Source of the DNA: Aurantiacibacter xanthus
Lineage (GTDB): Bacteria; Pseudomonadota; Alphaproteobacteria; Sphingomonadales; Sphingomonadaceae
Length of the DNA stretch: 34,791 nt
Direction: 5' to 3'
NCBI RefSeq assembly: GCF_003584015.1
Contig: NZ_QXFM01000121.1
Span: 1-34,791, forward strand
Shown here: positions 17,477-25,489 of the stretch, piece after piece
Position numbering within the stretch: position 1 is the first letter of the stretch
Layout of the letters: each line of letters starts with the position of its first letter
Made by a program: the position numbers and the translations under genes
The notes under the pieces: model-generated
Database searches by the model: none
What the model saw: only the letters and a program-made list of their open reading frames with translations
What the model was told of the DNA's origin: nothing

Positions 17477-18331
17477 TCAGTCATTCTCCCACTGACAGAC
17501 GACGAGACTGGCATCGTCATGCGGCTTCACCCGCGCATAGCGGCGCAGCGAGTCCGGCTCGCCCTCCAGCGCGCGCAGGCGACCGAGCCAATCCTGCCAG
17601 TCCTGTTCATTGGAAATTGCCAGCATTCCGGCCGCGTCGGTGACGTTGAACAGCTCGATCAACCGCAGAAATCCGTCGCTTGCGAGGGCAAAACGCTGTC
17701 CTGCCGTGATCGGCAAGCGCGCCTGCCAGACGTGATCGGCAGCAGCAGGATCGACGCCGAGGATCCAGTAGCCACCCTCGCGGTTCATCAAGGCACGGTT
17801 GTCTTGCAGCCCCGGCATCAGCCGCGCCTTCAGCTCGTCCGGCGCGATCTCGGGCTCGGCCCGCAGGATCGCCTTCATCGCGGCAATGGTCCGGGCCTCG
17901 ATCTCATCGATAGCGGACGCCCCGTAAAGCCGAGCATTTCCCGTCTCATCGCGCGCCGCAATGCGGCAATCGGCCAAGGTCGTGAATTCCGCCTCGCCAT
18001 CGATTATGCGAACCATTGCAAAGGCAGCGGACGGCATTTCGTGCGGCCCGTCTGCGGAGCGGATTTGCTCGCGCGCCAGTGTCTCCGCGCAACGCGCCAT
18101 CACCTCGCGCAGAACCGCAAGAGTCGGCAACGACGGGCTCTCGGCCAGCACCTGCGCCAGCACCCTGTTGGCGGTTTGCGCGAACCAGGCGGCATCGCTC
18201 GGACCGTCGAGCAGGTTTTCGCCGATACCGGTCGCGCCGTCGATGACCCAGGCCGCATCGCCATAATGGCCCACCGCGTCTTCGTTAACGCGCGATTGCC
18301 CTGCGGAAACGGCAAGATCGATCCTGAGCAT
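17477..18331 (-). CDS. PP2C-like protein phosphatase domain protein
   Basis: The 284-residue protein carries the metal-binding motifs of PPM/PP2C serine/threonine phosphatases: NED (16-18), VIDGATG (29-35), ALASDGF in the C-terminal third and HDDASLVV near the end. No membrane segment, sensor domain or signal peptide is seen. The ATG at 18331 has AGGAG 8 nt upstream. It is first in the leftward operon and touches anmK. No kinase partner is encoded in the window. Its role in amino-sugar use is unknown. It could dephosphorylate a Ser/Thr-phosphorylated enzyme or transporter, or act on a small phosphorylated molecule. Confidence 0.85.
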   Translation of the reverse strand: MLRIDLAVSAGQSRVNEDAVGHYGDAAWVIDGATGIGENLLDGPSDAAWFAQTANRVLAQVLAESPSLPTLAVLREVMARCAETLAREQIRSADGPHEMPSAAFAMVRIIDGEAEFTTLADCRIAARDETGNARLYGASAIDEIEARTIAAMKAILRAEPEIAPDELKARLMPGLQDNRALMNREGGYWILGVDPAAADHVWQARLPITAGQRFALASDGFLRLIELFNVTDAAGMLAISNEQDWQDWLGRLRALEGEPDSLRRYARVKPHDDASLVVCQWEND

Positions 18332-18478
18332 TCGTTTTCTCCTGATTGCAACCTGAAGGGCACATGCATCTCGCTCGTGAACCAAAGGTCACTCGAATCT
18401 CATCCGGGCTACAACCCGCCGATGCAAACCAATCTAATGCCACTTGTGCGATGTCGTCAAACTGGTATTGATAAGCAT
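18332..18478. promoter_or_regulatory. Divergent promoter of the amino-sugar island
   Basis: These 147 bp separate the PP2C-anmK operon from the deaminase operon. ACTGGTATTGATAAG (18461-18475) matches ACCGGTATTGATTTG in the receptor promoter (16334-16348) at 12 of 15 bases and ends just 3 bp before the deaminase ATG. The GntR/UTRA protein is the obvious candidate binder. No strong ribosome site precedes the ATG at 18479, so that transcript may be leaderless or short-leadered. Confidence 0.6.
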
Positions 18479-19534
18479 ATGACCACACCGACGAAAAACA
18501 CCGCCACGAAAATGACGCAGGAGGCTCGCGAAGCTCCTGCGCGCGCCACGGAGCAACTGCGCCTCAATGCAGATCTGGTTCACGAAGCCGGCAAGCGCCT
18601 GCGCGAACTGTCTCCTCCGTTCGTCGCCACGCTCGCACGAGGAAGCTCGGACCAGGCGGCGGCTTTCGCGAAATATCTTCTGGAAGTTCACGCTGGCATA
18701 CCGACGCTGAGCCACGCGCCCTCGGTCGGCTCGCTCTATCACGCCACTTCGCCGCGCTTCAAAGGCGTGCCGCTGATCGCCATTTCGCAATCGGGCCGCA
18801 GCCCTGACCTGATCGCTGCGGCAGAAGATGCGCGCCGACAGGGCGCGGTAGTGATCGCCGTGGTCAACGATGCCGAGTCGCCGCTCGCCCAACTGGCCGA
18901 GATTGTCATTCCCGTGCATGCGGGCGCGGAAACCAGCGTAGCAGCGACAAAGAGCTTCGTGTGCACGCTCGTCGCCCTCACCCACCTCGTCGCCGAATGG
19001 AGCGAGGATTCTGCGCTCCTTGCCGCGCTCGATACGGTCGGCGACGTGCTGGAAGAAGCGGCCAATGCCGACTGGTCCGCTGCCGTCCCGCTGCTCAGGG
19101 ATGCGGAGGAAATGCTGGTGCTGGGCCGAGGCCCGACCCTGCCGATCGCAGGTGAGGCGGCGCTGAAACTCAAGGAAACCTCAAGCCTGCACGCCGAAGC
19201 CTTCTCCAGCGCCGAAGTGGCGCACGGCCCGATGACATTGGTGGGAGAGGGTGACCCCGTGCTGGTCCTTGCGCCGTTCGATGTTGCGCGCACCGGTCTG
19301 CGCGAGCGGCTGGAGGACTTTGCCGCGCGCGGTGCGAATATCATCGCCGCCGGCCTGCCCGAGGATGTCGCGCCCGCCCTGACCGTGTTGCCCTTGCGCT
19401 CGGACACACATCCTGTGCTGGCCGCCATTGCCCAGATCCAGAGTTTCTATGCGCTGGCCGAGACGCTTTCGCTGGCGCGCGGCCGCAACCCTGATAATCC
19501 GCCTCATCTGAACAAGGTGACGCGCACATTATGA
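18479..19534 (+). CDS. Glucosamine-6-phosphate deaminase, SIS type (NagB-II)
   Basis: The 351-residue protein consists of two SIS domains and lacks the glutaminase domain of GlmS, the architecture of NagB-II deaminases that convert GlcN-6-P to fructose-6-P and ammonia. The first domain has ARGSSDQA (53-60), ISQSGRSPD (102-110) and ETSVAATKSF. The second has LGRGPTLPIAGEAALKLKE and AEVAHGP. It sits immediately upstream of nagA with a 4-bp ATGA overlap, which strongly supports catabolic direction. The ATG at 18479 lacks a clear ribosome site; an in-frame ATG at 18512 is the alternative. An aminotransferase role without glutaminase is unlikely. Confidence 0.92.
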   Translation: MTTPTKNTATKMTQEAREAPARATEQLRLNADLVHEAGKRLRELSPPFVATLARGSSDQAAAFAKYLLEVHAGIPTLSHAPSVGSLYHATSPRFKGVPLIAISQSGRSPDLIAAAEDARRQGAVVIAVVNDAESPLAQLAEIVIPVHAGAETSVAATKSFVCTLVALTHLVAEWSEDSALLAALDTVGDVLEEAANADWSAAVPLLRDAEEMLVLGRGPTLPIAGEAALKLKETSSLHAEAFSSAEVAHGPMTLVGEGDPVLVLAPFDVARTGLRERLEDFAARGANIIAAGLPEDVAPALTVLPLRSDTHPVLAAIAQIQSFYALAETLSLARGRNPDNPPHLNKVTRTL

Positions 19535-20694
19535 GTACGCCCTCCCCCAAGCTGACCGCCCTCACCGGCGCGCGCATCGTGATGGCCGACCGCGTGGTAG
19601 AAGGGCAGGCGCTGATCCTCGATACCAATGGCCGCATCCACGCTCTGGCAGAGACCCTGCCTGACAATTGCGAGGTGCAGGATCTGGGCGGCGGCTGGCT
19701 GCTGCCGGGCTTCATCGACACCCAGGTGAACGGCGGCGGCGACGTGCTGCTCAACGACCAGCCGACCGTCGATGGCATCCGCGCCATTGCCGCAGCGCAT
19801 CGTCGCTATGGCACCACAGGCCTGCTGCCGACGCTGATCAGCGACCACGCCCCGGTCGTCGAGGCGGCCATCGCGGCTGGCGAAGAGGCGCTTTCGGCCG
19901 GTGTGCCGGGCGTGCTGGGCGTGCATATCGAAGGCCCCCATCTCAACCCGGTGAAGAAGGGGATTCACGACGCCGAGCGGTTCAGCGCGGTGGACGAGGC
20001 AGTGATCGCGCGGCTCACGGTCCCGACCAGCGGTCGCCGCATCGTCACCCTCGCCCCTGAGCTCGCCCCGGCGGGCACGGTCCGCGCGCTGGCCGAGGCA
20101 GGCGTGCTGGTCTGCGCCGGACACAGCCTTGCCGATTACGACCAGACCCGCGCCGCGCTGGCGGAAGGTCTGGCCGGGTTCACCCATCTGTTCAATGCGA
20201 TGACACAGTTCCTCAGCCGCGATCCGGGCATGGTCGGCGCGGCGCTGGAAGACCGCTCCACGCACTTCGGCCTGATCGTCGACGGGCTGCACGTTCACCC
20301 CGCTTCGCTCAAGGTCGCGCTGGCCGCGCGCGGCATTGAGGGGGCGATGCTCGTCACCGATGCGATGCCTCCCGTGGGTGGGACACTCGAGCACTTTACG
20401 CTGATGGGTCAGGATATCGCCGTGGTCGACGGCACCTGCCGCGGACCGGACGGCACACTCGCCGGTTCGGCATTGACCATGGCGCAGGCATTCCGCAACG
20501 CGATGGATATGATGGGCTGCGATATCGTCACCGCCTCGCGTATGGCCAGCGGCAACCCCGCGCGGTTCCTGCGGATGGACAGCGAAACCGGCACGATTGC
20601 GCCGGGCCTTCGCGCCGACCTCGTCCACCTCGACGACGCCCGCAAGGTCACTGCAACCTGGATCGACGGCGCGCGCGAGGACAGCGGCGAATGA
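19531..20694 (+). CDS. nagA: N-acetylglucosamine-6-phosphate deacetylase
   Basis: NagA removes acetate from GlcNAc-6-phosphate to give GlcN-6-phosphate for the upstream deaminase. The 387-residue amidohydrolase shows the expected metal and catalytic residues: HIEGPH with E134, AGHSLADYD with H198, THLFNAM with H219 and the catalytic TDAMPP with D277. Length is normal. AAGGTGA lies 10 nt before the ATG, and both ends overlap neighbours by 4 bp (ATGA), so the five genes form a tight translationally coupled operon. GlcNAc-6-P arrives from MurQ and from the BadF-type kinase. Confidence 0.96.
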   Translation: MSTPSPKLTALTGARIVMADRVVEGQALILDTNGRIHALAETLPDNCEVQDLGGGWLLPGFIDTQVNGGGDVLLNDQPTVDGIRAIAAAHRRYGTTGLLPTLISDHAPVVEAAIAAGEEALSAGVPGVLGVHIEGPHLNPVKKGIHDAERFSAVDEAVIARLTVPTSGRRIVTLAPELAPAGTVRALAEAGVLVCAGHSLADYDQTRAALAEGLAGFTHLFNAMTQFLSRDPGMVGAALEDRSTHFGLIVDGLHVHPASLKVALAARGIEGAMLVTDAMPPVGGTLEHFTLMGQDIAVVDGTCRGPDGTLAGSALTMAQAFRNAMDMMGCDIVTASRMASGNPARFLRMDSETGTIAPGLRADLVHLDDARKVTATWIDGAREDSGE

Positions 20695-21755
20695 CCCCCG
20701 AGCTGGGCCTGATCGAAGGCCGCTTCGGCCGCATCTGGGACGAGGCCGAGCGCGGTTATGTGGTAAAGACGCTCGCCGATGCCGGCTATGCCTTCTATCA
20801 CTACGGCCCCAAGGCCGACCGGTCGCTGCGGCGCGAATGGCGCATCTCGCCCGACGCAGACTACGCCGAAAGGCTCGCACGGCTGTCTGCCGAAGTGCGC
20901 GCATCGGGAATGCGCTTCGGCATGGCGTTGACGCCGGTTGGCTCCACGCACCCCTTTGACGACGGCGCGCGCGAAGACCTCAAACGCCGCGTGGCGGAGC
21001 TGGACGCCATCGGCATCGACGATCTGTGCGTGCTGTTCGACGACCTGCGCGGCGACATGCCCGACCTCGCCGCCCGACAGGCCGACGTGGTGAACTTCTG
21101 CGCCGACCTCACGCGGGCGACCCGCGTCTACACCTGCCCGACCTACTATTCCGACGACCCGGTGCTCGATCTGGTCTTCGCCCAACGACCCGAAGACTAC
21201 CTCGGCGACCTTGGCCGCCGCCTTGACGCCTCGGTGCAGGTCTACTGGACCGGCGAGGAAGTCTGCGCGCGAGCCATCGAGCCCAGCCATCTGGAGCGGG
21301 TCGCGGGGCAGCTCGGGCGCAAGGTCTGTCTGTGGGACAACTGGCCGGTGAACGACGGCGCCCGCATGTCGCGCTTCCTGCACCTGCGCGCCTTCACCGG
21401 ACGCAGCGCCAAGTGCGCCGACTGGCTGACCGGCCATGCGATCAACCCCGCCATTCAGGCCCATCTCGGCTGCATCCCCGCGCTGACCCTGCCGATGGTC
21501 TATGGTCAAGGCGATAGTTACGCTTACCGAGCTGCCTTCGCCTCCGCCGCGCGCCAGCTTCTGGGCGACGAATTTGCGCTGATGCTACAACAGGATATCG
21601 CAGCCTTGCAGGATGTCGGACTAGAGCGGCTCGGCACACGGGCAGATCGCCTGCGCGCCCGCTACGCGCCAATCGACCACCCTGCCGCCCGCGAGATCAC
21701 CCGTTGGCTCGACGGTCACGACCTGATGACCGACGACGAGGTGCAAACCCAGTGA
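20691..21755 (+). CDS. GH84-type beta-N-acetylglucosaminidase, cytosolic
   Basis: The 354-residue protein matches the GH84 (O-GlcNAcase/hyaluronidase-type) catalytic barrel: LGLIEGRFG near the N-terminus, the catalytic aspartate pair in LFDDLRGD (D117/D118), TCPTYY (148-153), VYWTGEEV (WTG 186-188) and LWDNWPVNDG. GH84 enzymes cleave terminal beta-GlcNAc by substrate-assisted catalysis. It has no signal peptide and lacks the extra domains of secreted relatives, so it should act in the cytosol. Flanked by nagA and D-lactate dehydrogenase (4-bp overlaps on both sides), it probably releases GlcNAc from an imported disaccharide such as GlcNAc-anhMurNAc. Action on O-GlcNAc proteins is an alternative. 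Confidence 0.88.
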   Translation: MTPELGLIEGRFGRIWDEAERGYVVKTLADAGYAFYHYGPKADRSLRREWRISPDADYAERLARLSAEVRASGMRFGMALTPVGSTHPFDDGAREDLKRRVAELDAIGIDDLCVLFDDLRGDMPDLAARQADVVNFCADLTRATRVYTCPTYYSDDPVLDLVFAQRPEDYLGDLGRRLDASVQVYWTGEEVCARAIEPSHLERVAGQLGRKVCLWDNWPVNDGARMSRFLHLRAFTGRSAKCADWLTGHAINPAIQAHLGCIPALTLPMVYGQGDSYAYRAAFASAARQLLGDEFALMLQQDIAALQDVGLERLGTRADRLRARYAPIDHPAAREITRWLDGHDLMTDDEVQTQ

Positions 21756-23437
21756 CCGACCTGCCCGCCACCCTGCGCGAAATTGTGGGCAGGTGGCATG
21801 TGCTGACCTCCGCGCGCGCCACGGCGCGTTACCGCAAGGGTTATCGCACCGGCGAAGGCCCCGCGCTGGCAGTGGTACGGCCGGGCAGTCTGCTCGAATT
21901 CTGGCGGGTCGCGAGCGCCTGCGTGGCCGCCGACGTGTCGATCATCGTCCAGGCCTCGAACACCGGGCTGACCGGTGGCTCCACCCCCGACGGTGCAGAC
22001 TATCCGGGCGGTCTCGTGATCATCAGCACCACGCGGCTCGCCGGGCTCAAGGTCATCCGCGATGGCCAGCAGGTGCTGTGCATGCCCGGCGCGACGCTCA
22101 ACCGGCTCGAACAGGCGCTGCGCCCCTATGGCCGCGAGCCGCATTCGGTGATCGGCTCGTCCTGCCTCGGCGCCTCGGTGGTTGGCGGCGTGTGCAACAA
22201 TTCGGGCGGCTCGCTGGTCCGGCGCGGCCCTGCCTATACCGAGATGGCGCTGTACGCGCAGGTGCAGCCAGATGGCACCCTGCGGCTGATCAATCACCTC
22301 GGCATCGCCCTCGGCGAGGAGCCCGAGGACATTCTTTCCCGCATCGACAGCGGCAACTATAGCGATGCCGACATCGATCCGGCTGAAGACCGCCGCGCCC
22401 ACGATCACGATTACGTCGCCCATGTGCGCGATATCGACAGCGACGTGCCCGCGCGCTTCAATGCCGATCCGCGTTGCCTGTTCGAGGCGGCCGGCAGCGC
22501 GGGCAAGCTGATCGTCTTCGCGGTGCGGCTCGACACCTTCGCGCGCGAGGAGAACACCGCCACCTTCTACCTCGGCACGACTGAGCCTGCGCGCCTGACC
22601 GAACTGCGCCGCACCATGTTGCGCGACTTCGCCGCGCCGCCGATTGCTGGCGAATACATGCACCGCGACGCCTTCGATATCGCCGACCGCTATGGCCGCG
22701 ATACCTTCGTCGCCATCGAGAAGCTGGGCACCGACCGCCTGCCCGCGTTGTTCGCCGCCAAGGCGCGGTTCGACGGGTTTTTCGGCGAAGGCGTGAGCGA
22801 CCGGCTGATGCAGCGTGCAAGCCGTCTGATCCCCGATCACCTCCCTCACCGCATGCGCGCTTTCCGCGATCGCTTCGAGCATCACCTGATCCTCAAGGTC
22901 TCCGCCGATCAGGCCGAGGCGACGCGCGAACTGCTCGCCCGCCTGTTCGCCGACACGCAGGCAGCGCATTTCGAATGCACCGCCGGGGAAAGTGCCAAGG
23001 CCTTCCTTCACCGCTTCGTCGCCGCCGGAGCCGCCGTGCGCTACCGCGCCGTTCATCGTGGTGAGGTGGAGGACATCGTCGCGCTCGACATCGCCTTGCC
23101 CCGCAATACCCACGAGTGGGTCGAGCAGCTTCCCGCCGACCTCGCCCGCCAATCGATCCACACGCTCTATTATGGGCACTTCTTTTGCCAGGTGTTCCAT
23201 CAGGACTACATCGTGGCCAAGGGCACCGATCCGCTCGCCTACGAACATGCGCTGTGGAAGCTGCTCGACGCGCGCGGTGCGCAATATCCGGCCGAGCACA
23301 ATGTCGGCCACCTCTATGTCGCGCGGCCCGAACTGGCGGACTTTTACCGCAGCATAGACCCGCGCAACCAGCTCAACCCCGGCATCGGCCATACCTCCAA
23401 GGCGCGCGACTGGGCGGAGACCGGAGAACAAATATGA
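21752..23437 (+). CDS. dld: Quinone-dependent D-lactate dehydrogenase
   Basis: Dld oxidises D-lactate to pyruvate, passing electrons from FAD to the quinone pool at the inner membrane. The 561-residue protein has the FAD-binding PCMH fold (VQASNTGLTGGSTPDG, 67-82; CLGASVVGGVCNNSGGSLV) and the C-terminal membrane-associated Dld domain with YYGHFFCQVFHQDYIV and EHNVGHLY. The start is GTG at 21752, overlapping the GH84 stop as GTGA; the stop overlaps the next gene as ATGA. D-lactate is the second product of MurQ, encoded in the opposite operon, so its position is metabolically coherent. Confidence 0.95.
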   Translation: MTDLPATLREIVGRWHVLTSARATARYRKGYRTGEGPALAVVRPGSLLEFWRVASACVAADVSIIVQASNTGLTGGSTPDGADYPGGLVIISTTRLAGLKVIRDGQQVLCMPGATLNRLEQALRPYGREPHSVIGSSCLGASVVGGVCNNSGGSLVRRGPAYTEMALYAQVQPDGTLRLINHLGIALGEEPEDILSRIDSGNYSDADIDPAEDRRAHDHDYVAHVRDIDSDVPARFNADPRCLFEAAGSAGKLIVFAVRLDTFAREENTATFYLGTTEPARLTELRRTMLRDFAAPPIAGEYMHRDAFDIADRYGRDTFVAIEKLGTDRLPALFAAKARFDGFFGEGVSDRLMQRASRLIPDHLPHRMRAFRDRFEHHLILKVSADQAEATRELLARLFADTQAAHFECTAGESAKAFLHRFVAAGAAVRYRAVHRGEVEDIVALDIALPRNTHEWVEQLPADLARQSIHTLYYGHFFCQVFHQDYIVAKGTDPLAYEHALWKLLDARGAQYPAEHNVGHLYVARPELADFYRSIDPRNQLNPGIGHTSKARDWAETGEQI

Positions 23438-24303
23438 CCTACTATCTCGGGATCGATGCAGGCGGCAGCAATTGCCGCGCAAGGCTGATCGATGCCAACG
23501 GAGCAGTCATCGGCAACGGGCGTTCCGGCACCGCCAATGCCCGCATCGGCATCGACGCACTGTTCGAGACGCTCCAGGACACGGCCACGCAGGCGCTCAC
23601 CGAAGCGGGACTGAATGAGGCGCAGCGCGCGCAGGTCCATGCCGGGATGGGCATCGCCGGGATCACCCGCCCCGGCATGCGCGAGGCTCTGGCCAAGCTC
23701 GACTTCGGCTTCGCCTCGGTCAACTACGCCACTGACGCGCAGATCGCCAATCTGGGTGCTCATGGAGGTCAGGACGGCGCCATCCTCATCATCGGCACCG
23801 GCAGCGCAGCCCAGTGCCGTGTGGATGGTCAGGATTTCACCATCGGCGGCTACGGCTTCCCGATCTCAGACGAAGGCAGCGGCGCGGCGCTCGGGCTCTC
23901 GGCCATGCGCCACGCCTTGCGCGCGCTCGACGGGCGCACCCGCAAGACCCCGCTCAGCGCCGCCGTGACCGAGCGCTTCAATCACGATACCGCGCAGGCC
24001 ATCGCGTGGATGGATCAGGCCACCCCGCGCGACTACGGCACCTTCGCGCCGCTGGTGATGGATTACGCCGAAGCCGATGACGCGATCGCCCGCTCTATCG
24101 TGGAGAACGCGGCAAGCCATATCGAACGCTTCATCGAGACCATCTTCGAACGCGGTGCCACGCGCTGCACGCTGGTCGGAGGGCTCGCCCCGCGTATGCA
24201 GCCCTGGCTGCGCAATCGCACCGTCGAACGGCTGAGCGAAGCCATGGGCGACTCGCTCGACGGAGCGCTTCGGCTGGCAGGCTATGTAAGCGAGCCTGGG
24301 TGA
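23434..24303 (+). CDS. BadF/BadG-type N-acetylhexosamine kinase
   Basis: The 289-residue ASKHA-fold kinase has the phosphate-1 motif YLGIDAGGSNCRARL (D8), the phosphate-2/adenosine motifs IIGTGSAAQ and PISDEGSGAALG, and LVGGLAPRM near the C-terminus. Relatives include GlcNAc kinases, glucosamine kinases and the dual MurNAc/GlcNAc kinase MurK. It would phosphorylate the free sugar imported by the symporter or released by GH84. Last gene of the rightward operon, it ends 16 bp from the convergent histidine kinase gene with no evident terminator between. Whether it accepts MurNAc as well as GlcNAc cannot be told from sequence. Confidence 0.9.
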   Translation: MTYYLGIDAGGSNCRARLIDANGAVIGNGRSGTANARIGIDALFETLQDTATQALTEAGLNEAQRAQVHAGMGIAGITRPGMREALAKLDFGFASVNYATDAQIANLGAHGGQDGAILIIGTGSAAQCRVDGQDFTIGGYGFPISDEGSGAALGLSAMRHALRALDGRTRKTPLSAAVTERFNHDTAQAIAWMDQATPRDYGTFAPLVMDYAEADDAIARSIVENAASHIERFIETIFERGATRCTLVGGLAPRMQPWLRNRTVERLSEAMGDSLDGALRLAGYVSEPG

Positions 24304-24319
24304 GCCGGCGGAGAGCCGC

Positions 24320-25489
24320 TCACGCTGCGTGGGTGGCGAGGCTGGACAGGTGGATCTGAAACACCGCTCCTGCCTCATCGCGCGGGACTAGCAGCAGCCT
24401 GCCGCCATGGGCCTGCACGATCTGCTGCGCCAGGCTCAATCCGATGCCGCTTCCGGCGGCCTTGGTCGTCACAAACGGGCGGAAGATCCGATCACGAACA
24501 GCCGGATCGATGCCGCCGCCATTGTCGGCTATCTCGATGACGACCGGGCCCTGTCCTGTCACCGTGAGCCCGATGCGTGGTTCGGAGGAATGTTCGATCG
24601 CCGCCTCGGCCCCGTTCTGCAGCAAGGCCCACAGCGCCTGTTCGAGCTGATCGCGATCTGCCGCGACCGTCACCCTCTCTTCGATCGAGCAGGACAGCCG
24701 TACGCGCTCGCCCCAGCGCGCCGCGAACATGCGGGAAAGATCCACCACGAGTTGGTCCAGCGAAACAATGCCCACAGCCGGCTCGGGCAGCCGGGCCAAC
24801 TCGCGATAGGCTGCGGTAAACTGAAGCAGCCCGCCCGAGCGCCTGCCGAGCGTACCAATCGCGTCGCGCAGGGCAGCTGCCGGGACCGGCTCCTCGTCCA
24901 GCATAAGCAGAGCGCTTTCGGCGAGCGAAGAAATCGGCGTGATGGCGTTCATCACCTCGTGGCTGAGAATATCGAGCACTTCCCGCGTCGCGCGCGCTTC
25001 GGCCATGCGCTCCTCGTTCTCTACATCGATGATTGCGGCAATGGTGCGCATGCTCACGCTCTTCGTGCCTTCGACCCGGTCAATCCTGTAGGTGCGGCCG
25101 AACAGCGTCATCCGCGGCACTCCCGCAGACAGCTCCGGCGGCGGTTCGGGGATGAGGTCGCTCGCGGCGAACAGCTCGCGCGCCGCGCGGTTGAGCGCAC
25201 GGACACGGTTGTCGCTGCCAATCGACACCAGCGCGACGGGCATTTTCTCCAGCACGGCGCGCAGCAGGACATGCATCGCCTTGTCCTCGCTCCCGGCATC
25301 GTTCTCGACCAGCCCGCCGGTAACCGGCGGGCGGCGCCACACCATCAGCGCCGCAAGCCAGGCAGCCATGAGCAAGGCCAGAGCGAACGATGCCAGAAAG
25401 CCGCCCTTCCATGCGGCAACGGACATGGCCCCGCTCCCGAACAGGAACACCGGCACGAGCACCGCCGAGGCCGAGCGACTAAAGGCCAT
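24320..25489 (-). CDS. Sensor histidine kinase
   Basis: This 389-residue inner-membrane kinase starts with two closely spaced hydrophobic helices (about 8-28 and 31-51). A short PAS-like region (about 72-155) follows, then an H-box [14 protein letters not shown] with H177, and an HATPase_c domain with N292 (QNGAEAAIE), DNGGG (322-326) and the GSGIGLSL lid (346-353). The ATG at 25489 overlaps the end of the response regulator gene by 11 bp in another frame; translation is coupled. The tiny periplasmic loop argues for membrane or cytosolic sensing. It partners the regulator upstream and presumably controls the divergent export operon. Confidence 0.92.
   Translation of the reverse strand: MAFSRSASAVLVPVFLFGSGAMSVAAWKGGFLASFALALLMAAWLAALMVWRRPPVTGGLVENDAGSEDKAMHVLLRAVLEKMPVALVSIGSDNRVRALNRAARELFAASDLIPEPPPELSAGVPRMTLFGRTYRIDRVEGTKSVSMRTIAAIIDVENEERMAEARATREVLDILSHEVMNAITPISSLAESALLMLDEEPVPAAALRDAIGTLGRRSGGLLQFTAAYRELARLPEPAVGIVSLDQLVVDLSRMFAARWGERVRLSCSIEERVTVAADRDQLEQALWALLQNGAEAAIEHSSEPRIGLTVTGQGPVVIEIADNGGGIDPAVRDRIFRPFVTTKAAGSGIGLSLAQQIVQAHGGRLLLVPRDEAGAVFQIHLSSLATHAA

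Noticed and set aside
18479-19534. Reading the SIS gene as GlmS (glucosamine-6-phosphate synthase)
   Set aside because: No N-terminal glutaminase domain or Cys1 nucleophile is present, and it is coupled to nagA, which supports a catabolic deaminase.
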